This document shows positions 15,706-21,504 of a stretch of 21,504 nt of DNA, piece after piece (within the stretch, counting starts at the first letter, position 1; the number at the start of each line of letters is the position of its first letter). Under the pieces are notes generated by a model. That model was not told the origin of the DNA and did not search any database. It saw only the letters and a list, made by a program, of their open reading frames with translations. The DNA comes from Cyanobacteria bacterium OH_CBB_238 (GTDB lineage: Bacteria > Cyanobacteriota > Vampirovibrionia > Gastranaerophilales > Gastranaerophilaceae): positions 1 through 21,504 of the forward strand of contig JAEYQN010000006.1 of the NCBI GenBank assembly GCA_023409995.1, read 5' to 3'. A program made the translations under genes and the position numbers.

Positions 15706-17664
15706 ATGATTAGAAAACTATTAATAATTTTACTATTATTCTTAGGATTGTTCACTCAACCCTCGATAGCTCAAGATATATTAAAAATAAATAATATTAA
15801 CTTTGATAATTCAGACACGGTAATATTTCTAGGCACTTCAGGAATTGACAATTACACTCCTCTTTCAGTAACAAAGGGGAGTTTAACCAACCCTGACAGA
15901 GTATATTTTGACATAAAAGATGCAATGATTACTCAATCTAATGCTGAGTTCAAATTTTCAAATAGTGCTATGGATAGCTTAAAAATAGCACAATTCAGCA
16001 GTAATCCTGCAATAGTTAGGATCGTAATAACTACGAACAATCAAATAGATCCCCAAAAAATAAAAGTATTTAAACATAATAATAATTTAATAATAAAACT
16101 AAAAGATGATACACCAATTCAAGATTACCTGACTCAAATATATAGAGAAAGTAAAAATAGTCCATATGATATTTTGGAAGAGGCATCGGTAAGTGCAATT
16201 CAAGTATCCAATGCTCCAACAGAACAGCCAAACAAAAAAAACAAACAAAAAACAAAGAACAATGATTTATTTAATCAAATACAACAAGCCTTTAATGACA
16301 CAACCAGCCAACTTTCACCAGGAGCAATTAGCTATGAGGAAATAAGCAAATCAATAAATACACCCCCTCAAACCCAGACAGCATCCACAAACAAAGAAAA
16401 AAAACTAAGATCAAGATATTTTGTCGAAAGTGCTGATATCAGAAATGGAAATATATTGATTAATGGGGTAGGAACAGTAAACATAGACAAATTAAGCTAT
16501 GAAAGTTCTCCATCACAAGTAATATTGGATCTTGCAAACACTATTTTATCAAGAGATCTTAGGGGAAAACAAATTCCGATAACATCTGTAGAAAGTGTAA
16601 AATTAAACCAAATAGGTCAAAATTTAGCAAGAATAACAATAAACACACCAAGCCCACAAAAATATAAGCCTATATATTCCTTTGATTTACAGAATCTACT
16701 CATTGGCCATGAAGATAGAATGTCTGGAATTAAATTATTTAATACAACAACGGAAATATCGGATTTTACAGTAGAGGAACAAAACAGGGAACAAGAGACA
16801 GTAACAGTTGATTTTACAAACCCAGTGGTACATTCAATCAAAAGAGATGGAACAAAGCTAGAACTAACATTATATAATGCTAGCTACATAAATATAGAAA
16901 AATTTAAAGCAGCAATAAGAAACACTCAGCTTGCGGAAAGCAAAGTGGAAAGGCTGCCATATCAAGGAATAAGAATATCTTCAAACATAAAAAACGAAGC
17001 AAAACTAGATTTTTATGAAAATTTAAATGCTACTGAAATAAAATTCACAATAAAGACACAAGCTCCTGCCCCTGAGGTTACAAAAAGAATAGAAAAGTTG
17101 CCTTGCGCAATTCCACAAGAAAATAAAAGTGGTTTAAAAACAATTGTACTTGATGCCGGTCATGGTGGGAGTGATACAGGAGCTCTCAGAAATGGAATAG
17201 CGGAAAAAGACATCACGCTTGATATAGCAAGAAAAACAGCAGCAATCCTTACCAATAGAGGCTACCATGTTGAAATGACTCGTTGGAATGACACAACTGT
17301 TTCTTTGCAAGAAAGAGTCGAATTTTCAAATGCCAAAAATACCGACGCATTTGTGAGCATTCACATAAACGCAAGCACAACACCAAGTGCACATGGTATA
17401 GAGACCCACTACTACACCGATCAAGGTTATGAAATAGCAAAAACAATACATAAAAGTATAATTTCAAAGATTCCGGAAACAGACAGAGGATTGTTAAAAT
17501 CACGATTTTATGTTATAAACCACACAGCAGCACCATCTACACTGCTTGAGTTGGGATTTATTTCTAATGACAGAGAGCGTTCATTGTTGCTCAATGAAGA
17601 GAGAAAAAGAAAGTTTGCAGAGGCAATTGCTGACGGAATAGTCTCCTTTGTAAACTCACGGTAA
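15706..17664 (+). CDS. amiC: N-acetylmuramoyl-L-alanine amidase (AmiC-type) with AMIN domains
   Basis: This exported zinc amidase cuts the bond between N-acetylmuramic acid and L-alanine in peptidoglycan, typically to separate daughter cells. A signal peptide covers residues 1-22. Three beta-rich AMIN-like segments follow at about 28-135, 240-335 and 355-455; AMIN domains hold such amidases on the periplasmic wall. A Lys/Asn-rich linker lies around 170-190. The C-terminal Amidase_3 domain (477-650) keeps its zinc and catalytic residues: His486 in DAGHGG, Glu500, His553 in SIHINA and Glu615 in LLELGF. The start is fixed by the signal peptide although no SD precedes it. murI follows 13 bases after the stop. 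Multi-AMIN amidases are usual in diderm bacteria, including cyanobacteria. Confidence 0.95.
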   Translation: MIRKLLIILLLFLGLFTQPSIAQDILKINNINFDNSDTVIFLGTSGIDNYTPLSVTKGSLTNPDRVYFDIKDAMITQSNAEFKFSNSAMDSLKIAQFSSNPAIVRIVITTNNQIDPQKIKVFKHNNNLIIKLKDDTPIQDYLTQIYRESKNSPYDILEEASVSAIQVSNAPTEQPNKKNKQKTKNNDLFNQIQQAFNDTTSQLSPGAISYEEISKSINTPPQTQTASTNKEKKLRSRYFVESADIRNGNILINGVGTVNIDKLSYESSPSQVILDLANTILSRDLRGKQIPITSVESVKLNQIGQNLARITINTPSPQKYKPIYSFDLQNLLIGHEDRMSGIKLFNTTTEISDFTVEEQNREQETVTVDFTNPVVHSIKRDGTKLELTLYNASYINIEKFKAAIRNTQLAESKVERLPYQGIRISSNIKNEAKLDFYENLNATEIKFTIKTQAPAPEVTKRIEKLPCAIPQENKSGLKTIVLDAGHGGSDTGALRNGIAEKDITLDIARKTAAILTNRGYHVEMTRWNDTTVSLQERVEFSNAKNTDAFVSIHINASTTPSAHGIETHYYTDQGYEIAKTIHKSIISKIPETDRGLLKSRFYVINHTAAPSTLLELGFISNDRERSLLLNEERKRKFAEAIADGIVSFVNSR

Positions 17665-17677
17665 AAGAGAAAAGATA

Positions 17678-18457
17678 ATGGATAACAATATAATTGGAGT
17701 ATTTGACTCTGGAGTTGGTGGACTAACAGTTTTTAGCAAATTAATAAAAAAATTGCCTGAAGAAAACTATGTCTATTATGGTGATACCCAAAATATTCCC
17801 TATGGGAATAAAACTAAAGAAGAATTAATAAATTTAACTCAAAATATTTTCGATTTTTATTCTAAAAAAAATGCAAAAGCAGTAGTTATGGCTTGTAACA
17901 CAACATCAGCAATAACATATGATATATTAAAAAATAATTATGATTTTTTGATATACCCTGTAACTCAAATTGCTGCAAAATTTGTTTCTTCAAAAGGTGT
18001 AAAACGAATTGGAGTACTCTCTACTGAAGCAACCGCAAAATCTCATGCATACAAAAATGCCATTCAGAAAGAAAACCCCGAAATTGAAGTAATAGAATTA
18101 GCTTGCCCTGGATGGGTAGAAATAGTTGAAAACAACACTTTAAGTGATTTAGAATCGATTGAGCTGATCAAAATAAATCTACTAGAGATGCTAAAAAATG
18201 AACCAGAAATAATTATTCTAGGATGCACCCATTATCCTTTCCTGAAGCAACAGTTAATTGAGTTAACAGGTAAAGATATTTTTCTAGACCCAGCCGAATC
18301 TTTTGTAAATTATATAAGTGATGATCTAAAAGAAAAAAATCTTTTAGCCCAAAAACGAACTATTGAACCAGAATTTTTTGTAAGCTCCAATCCTGCCAAA
18401 TTTAAAGAAGCTGCAAAATTATTTTACGAACTGGATAATATTCCAACAATAGCCTAA
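17678..18457 (+). CDS. murI: Glutamate racemase
   Basis: MurI converts L- to D-glutamate in the cytoplasm for the second residue of the peptidoglycan stem peptide, without a cofactor. The 259 residues show FDSGVGGLTV starting at 9, YYGDTQNIPYG at 33-43, and the two catalytic cysteines, Cys73 in ACNTTSA and Cys183 in GCTHYPF (with His185). Asp10 and Ser11 complete the substrate site. Length is normal for the family. A purine-rich AGAGAAAAG precedes the ATG, and only 13 bases separate it from the amidase gene, so both belong to one cell-wall operon. Confidence 0.97.
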   Translation: MDNNIIGVFDSGVGGLTVFSKLIKKLPEENYVYYGDTQNIPYGNKTKEELINLTQNIFDFYSKKNAKAVVMACNTTSAITYDILKNNYDFLIYPVTQIAAKFVSSKGVKRIGVLSTEATAKSHAYKNAIQKENPEIEVIELACPGWVEIVENNTLSDLESIELIKINLLEMLKNEPEIIILGCTHYPFLKQQLIELTGKDIFLDPAESFVNYISDDLKEKNLLAQKRTIEPEFFVSSNPAKFKEAAKLFYELDNIPTIA

Positions 18458-18465
18458 GAAATATA

Positions 18466-18474
18466 TGGTATGAT
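18466..18474 (+). promoter_or_regulatory. Extended -10-like element before the exported-protein gene
   Basis: TGGTATGAT is a near-consensus -10 with TG extension and lies just after the murI stop. If used, transcription would start near 18481. That excludes the ATG at 18470 and favours a start at 18491 or 18509. No good -35 was found. Confidence 0.35.
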
Positions 18475-18508
18475 GTCACTATACAAGAGTATGGAGTATA
18501 GACATTTT

Positions 18509-19087
18509 ATGAAAAAATTCTTACTATTATTATTTTCTTTAATTTTTATGCAAAATGCTCAAGCCTTTGCTGTTTCAGTCAAAGCAGTTTCTCTTGATAA
18601 TTTTTCAACTTCAGACCCAAAGACATCTTTTTGTGTACAAGTATTAGAATCAAAAGAACTACAACAAGATTATCTCCTAAGAACAGGAACGATAATTACC
18701 GGACACATAACTAATATTGAACATGCAAAACGTGGAAAGCGAAACGCTTATTTTGATTTTATCCCGACTGCTGTAACATATCAGACTAAAACAAATCAAA
18801 TATCAAAACCAAACTATATTTTGAGAGTGGTTGGATATGCTCCTGTTGATAAAAAAGAAATGATAGAATCAGTCGCAAAAGGAGCTGCAGGATTTATTGT
18901 AGCAGGAGCTTCTCAAGGAATTTCCTTCGTTCAAGGTGCAACTCAAGCCGAAGACGGATCAAGATTAAAATCCGGATTTGTAAAAATGTACAAAGATTCA
19001 CCTTTATCATACATAGAAGAAGGCCAAGAGTTAAATGTAAGCAAAGGCGACTTATTAATAATTAAATTTAAAAAGTTCAATTATTAA
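18509..19087 (+). CDS. Exported protein of unknown function
   Basis: The family of this 192-residue protein is not recognised. It has a typical signal peptide (MKKFLLLLFSLIFMQNAQAFA, cleavage probably after AQA), so it acts outside the cytoplasm. The first half after cleavage is beta-rich, with LRTGTIITGHITNI and an RGKRNAYFDFIPTAVTY segment that looks like a barrel or sheet structure. A Gly/Ala-rich hydrophobic stretch (KGAAGFIVAGASQGISF) follows and may insert in a membrane. The C-terminus returns to a beta-like pattern (LNVSKGDLLIIKFKKF). The start is set by the signal peptide, but GGAG lies 12 bases away, longer than usual. In-frame ATGs at 18470, 18473 and 18491 would put a polar extension before the signal. 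It trails amiC-murI and ends in a terminator. Confidence 0.7.
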   Translation: MKKFLLLLFSLIFMQNAQAFAVSVKAVSLDNFSTSDPKTSFCVQVLESKELQQDYLLRTGTIITGHITNIEHAKRGKRNAYFDFIPTAVTYQTKTNQISKPNYILRVVGYAPVDKKEMIESVAKGAAGFIVAGASQGISFVQGATQAEDGSRLKSGFVKMYKDSPLSYIEEGQELNVSKGDLLIIKFKKFNY

Positions 19088-19112
19088 AGGCGCAACTTCG
19101 TTGCGCCTTTAA
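19084..19112. terminator. Bidirectional hairpin between convergent genes
   Basis: A perfect 12-bp GC-rich-core stem (TTAAAGGCGCAA / TTGCGCCTTTAA) with a CTTCG loop overlaps the stop codon of the exported-protein gene. It lies 28 bases beyond the stop of gdhA. It can serve both strands. U-tracts are short on each side. Confidence 0.8.
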
Positions 19113-19140
19113 TAGAATTAGAACATCTTTTTACAAAAAA

Positions 19141-20397
19141 TTAAGGATACAATCCTCTCATTCTCTTAGCTTCAGCAACTCTATTGACACCAATCATCAT
19201 TGCAGCCGTTCTCATGTCTACAGACCTATTTTGAGATATTGCAAAAACCTCATCAAAAGCTTTGTTCATAAGTCTTTCAAGATTAGTAATAACTTCTTTT
19301 TCTTCCCAAAATAGTCGTTGAATATCCTGTACCCATTCAAAATAGGACACCGTAACACCTCCAGCATTTGCCAAAATACCGGGAACAACAACAATACCTT
19401 TATCATTTAAGATTTCATCAGCTTCGTTTGTCACAGGTCCATTTGCACCTTCAACAATAAAACGGGCTTTTACATTAGGCGCATTATCTTTAGTAATTAC
19501 ATTTCCTAACGCACAAGGAACCAAAAAGTCACAAGGTAATTCTAATAATTCTTCATTGGTTATAAATTCAGCTTCTTTAAATCCAGTGATTGTTTTATGT
19601 TGTGCAACGTAATCAAAAACTTTTGGAATATCAAGTCCATCTTTATTATATAAACCACCATTTATATCACTTATTGCAATTATTCTATTTCCAGATTCAT
19701 AAAGATACTTGGCAGCATTAGCTCCAACATTTCCAAAACCTTGAATTGCAATATCATATGTGTTTTTATCTTTTTTCAAAACCTTATTAATTACATTGTA
19801 AATAGTAAATGCAACACCAGCCCCAGTAGCTTCTTTTCTTCCCAAAGACCCACCAAGACCAACGGGTTTCCCTGTAACTACACCTGGAATAGCATAACCA
19901 AAGTAATTACTATAAGTATCCATAATCCAAGCCATGGTTCTTTCATCCGTATACATATCAGGAGCAGGTATATCTTTCTCCGGACCAATCATAGAGAGAA
20001 TTTCAGTGGTATATCTTCGTGTTAACTTCTCTAATTCGCTCATAGACATTTTTGAAGGATCGCAACAAATTCCACCCTTTGCTCCGCCAAACGGCAAATT
20101 CATTAACGCACATTTCCATGTCATCCACATAGCAAGAGCTGAAACTTCGCCCAAATCAACATCTGGATAATATCTTATGCCACCCTTAGATGGCCCCATC
20201 GCCAAATCGTGTTGAACCCTATATCCTGTAAAAGACTTTGTTTCCCCGTTATCTAGCTTTATTGGCAAAGAAACTATCAAGGTTTTCCTTGGAAATTTTA
20301 ATCTTTCGACTATACCTTTATCAAGATTTAAAAGTTCACCAACTCTTTCCAACTGTTGTTGAGCCATTATAAATGTTGGTGTCATCATTTCGTTCAT
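19141..20397 (-). CDS. gdhA: Glutamate dehydrogenase (NAD(P)-dependent)
   Basis: This enzyme interconverts glutamate with 2-oxoglutarate and ammonia, linking nitrogen and carbon metabolism. The 418 residues have the substrate domain with GPSKGGIRYYP at 68-78 and the catalytic PFGGAKGG at 102-109 (Lys107). DIPAPDMYT follows at 142-150, then a Rossmann NAD(P) domain with GFGNVGANAAKYL starting at 220. The roughly 420-residue size and sequence style fit the short hexameric class often NAD-linked or dual-specific, but cofactor choice cannot be fixed by eye. The ATG is preceded by GGAG 7 bases upstream. It is a single-gene unit, divergent from the second bioG and convergent with the exported-protein gene. 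The symbol is used in the general sense. Confidence 0.96.
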   Translation of the reverse strand: MNEMMTPTFIMAQQQLERVGELLNLDKGIVERLKFPRKTLIVSLPIKLDNGETKSFTGYRVQHDLAMGPSKGGIRYYPDVDLGEVSALAMWMTWKCALMNLPFGGAKGGICCDPSKMSMSELEKLTRRYTTEILSMIGPEKDIPAPDMYTDERTMAWIMDTYSNYFGYAIPGVVTGKPVGLGGSLGRKEATGAGVAFTIYNVINKVLKKDKNTYDIAIQGFGNVGANAAKYLYESGNRIIAISDINGGLYNKDGLDIPKVFDYVAQHKTITGFKEAEFITNEELLELPCDFLVPCALGNVITKDNAPNVKARFIVEGANGPVTNEADEILNDKGIVVVPGILANAGGVTVSYFEWVQDIQRLFWEEKEVITNLERLMNKAFDEVFAISQNRSVDMRTAAMMIGVNRVAEAKRMRGLYP

Positions 20398-20479
20398 TGT
20401 CTTTCTCCAAATAACTACACATGTAAACTACACTATAATTCTATTACCCTTTTGCAAAGAATACAAATATTACAAAATT

Positions 20480-20488
20480 TGTTATGAT
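20480..20488 (+). promoter_or_regulatory. Extended -10 promoter for the second bioG
   Basis: TGTTATGAT, a -10-like hexamer with a TG extension, lies about 42 bases upstream of the ATG at 20530. No clear -35 is seen. The short inverted repeat ACAAAT...ATTTGT at 20463-20482 overlaps its upstream part. Confidence 0.45.
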
Positions 20489-20529
20489 AATAAAATAGTC
20501 TCATAAGAGAGGGCAAAAAGAGGTATACG

Positions 20530-21168
20530 ATGCAACAAAAATTTATTGATAAAAAGACAGATTCATTGACAATATTTATGCTTGGATGGGGAATGGATCC
20601 AACACCAATGGAACATCTTACCTCTGAAAGCAGTATTTTATATCTATATGATTATAAAGATTTAGAATTTGATTTCAATTTTTCAAAATTTAATAAGTTC
20701 AAATTAGTTGCATTTTCTTGCGGGGTTTATATAACTCCAATAATATCAAATAAATTGCCTCAATTAGATTATAGAATTGCAATTAATGGTACATTAAACT
20801 TATTTAGTGATAACTTTGGATTATCAAAACAAAAAGAAGAAATATTTAACAACATAACTCTAGCCAATGCATTAGAATTTAGAGAAAAATACCTTTTAAA
20901 AACAAAAAATGAACTTGTGAATTTTAACAAAAACCAACCTAAAAGATCTCTCGAAAGCAGTATAGATGAATTTAAATTCTTAAAATATTTATATTCAAAA
21001 TATAAAGAACAACAATATAGCTACAATAAAATACTTATCTCTAAAGATGATAATATTCTGCCTGCAGAAAATCAAAAAAACTTTTGGCAATCAAATTACA
21101 AGGTGATAAAAGGAGGGCATTTCCCATTTTTCAATTTTGAAACAATTGAGGAAATTTTAAACTCCTAA
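20530..21168 (+). CDS. bioG: BioG-family pimeloyl-ACP methyl ester esterase (second copy)
   Basis: This 212-residue alpha/beta hydrolase is a paralogue of the BioG at 4069-4710. The two align from end to end with few gaps. The key pieces are present: FMLGWGMD at 16-23, nucleophile motif AFSCGVY with Ser63, the AINGTLN core, KDDNILPAENQ with probable catalytic Asp174, and GGHF with His197. It should therefore be an active esterase on pimeloyl-ACP methyl ester or a related acyl-ACP ester. The sequences have diverged clearly, so this is not a recent duplication. A GAGGT SD 6 bases before the ATG fixes the start. No bioC or other biotin gene adjoins it. It is divergent from gdhA, and its stop overlaps the CheW-like gene by 4 bases tail to tail. 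A changed substrate is possible. Confidence 0.8.
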   Translation: MQQKFIDKKTDSLTIFMLGWGMDPTPMEHLTSESSILYLYDYKDLEFDFNFSKFNKFKLVAFSCGVYITPIISNKLPQLDYRIAINGTLNLFSDNFGLSKQKEEIFNNITLANALEFREKYLLKTKNELVNFNKNQPKRSLESSIDEFKFLKYLYSKYKEQQYSYNKILISKDDNILPAENQKNFWQSNYKVIKGGHFPFFNFETIEEILNS

Positions 21169-21504
21169 TCTTCAATATTAATAAAAAATTTTTCATCCTG
21201 CAGTAATTTTTCAACATTGAGAATATGATAAATTTGTTGGTTTTCCACCAATTCAGCCATTGTATACTTTGCTTCAACTTTTCCAGACGAGTGATGGACA
21301 AAATTATCATCATCAATATTTTTGATGCCTATAACCTCATCTACAAGAAGTGCCATTTTATATTCTTTTGAATCAAGAACAAGAACTTTTCCAATCAGAA
21401 CTTCACCCTTTGATTCATATCCTAAAAATTTTTTTAAATTTATTATTGATATAAAATCACCTCTTAAGTTTATTATTCCCTCCAAGTAATCAGGTGAATA
21501 TGGC
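21165..21504 (-). CDS. CheW-domain protein (N-terminus cut off by window edge)
   Basis: The last 112 residues of a CheW-like SH3-fold protein are visible. CheW couples chemoreceptors to the histidine kinase CheA. The family hallmark SPDYLEGIINLRGDFISIINL reads straight through the window edge, so the gene continues beyond it and the TTG inside this motif is not a start. The VLVLDSKEYKMALLVDEVIGI segment is the second typical CheW block, and the C-terminus ends shortly after. It may be a stand-alone CheW or the end of a CheV- or receptor-linked form. The missing part would tell. It implies that this organism has a chemotaxis-type signalling pathway. It converges on the second bioG with no terminator between them. 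Confidence 0.85.
   Translation of the reverse strand, partial: PYSPDYLEGIINLRGDFISIINLKKFLGYESKGEVLIGKVLVLDSKEYKMALLVDEVIGIKNIDDDNFVHHSSGKVEAKYTMAELVENQQIYHILNVEKLLQDEKFFINIED

Noticed and set aside
21483..21485. TTG as the start of the CheW-like gene
   Set aside because: It lies inside the conserved SPDYLEGIINLRG motif, and the frame stays open to the window edge, so the gene is cut off rather than starting here.

Overview
The window is AT-rich DNA from a bacterium with a diderm envelope. The most likely source is the non-photosynthetic cyanobacterial sister group (Melainabacteria/Vampirovibrionia, order Gastranaerophilales). This placement is an inference. It rests on a three-AMIN-domain cell-wall amidase of the cyanobacterial/diderm kind, on proteins carrying a short N-terminal S-F-[KQ]-G motif that I associate with that lineage, and on the AT-rich base composition. 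No rRNA, tRNA, phage, IS element or CRISPR array was seen. The genes are tightly packed, mostly with clear Shine-Dalgarno (SD) sites.

Layout. 1-2200 (-): a cut-off superfamily-1 helicase. 2305-6192 (-): a run of gltX, bioG, bioC and a family-2 glycosyltransferase, with bioG and bioC translationally coupled and a terminator-like hairpin between gltX and bioG. 6320-6682 (-): a small lineage-type protein. 6878-10896 (+): rpsO with a strong terminator, then metK behind its own promoter, then ilvB-ilvN, which encode acetolactate synthase. 10891-12767 (-): a tRNA nucleotidyltransferase and an acidic, coiled-coil protein in one operon; its end overlaps the end of ilvN. 12869-14882 (-): a small protein with a C-terminal hydrophobic segment and a 548-residue membrane protein, both unrecognised. 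15199-15465 (+): an orphan 88-residue protein behind a 316-base AT-rich regulatory gap. 15706-19087 (+): amiC, murI and an exported protein, forming a cell-wall/envelope block. 19141-20397 (-): glutamate dehydrogenase. 20530-21168 (+): a second bioG. 21165-21504 (-): a cut-off CheW-domain protein.

How the genes work together. BioC methylates malonyl-ACP so that the fatty-acid machinery can build the pimeloyl chain, and BioG removes the methyl group to stop elongation. Together they make the pimelate part of biotin. The second BioG, in a separate transcription unit, is unexpected because one esterase is enough. MurI supplies D-glutamate for peptidoglycan and the amidase cuts peptidoglycan, so their operon is coherent. 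MetK supplies the S-adenosylmethionine that BioC uses, although the two lie in separate units.

The points most worth a second look are the duplicated bioG, the apparently leaderless start of the amidase gene, the lineage-type S-F-x-G proteins, the hairpin between gltX and bioG that leaves no room for a promoter, and the palindrome-rich gap before the 88-residue orphan. I found no complete new defence or mobile system. The helicase could belong to one, but its neighbours lie outside the window.
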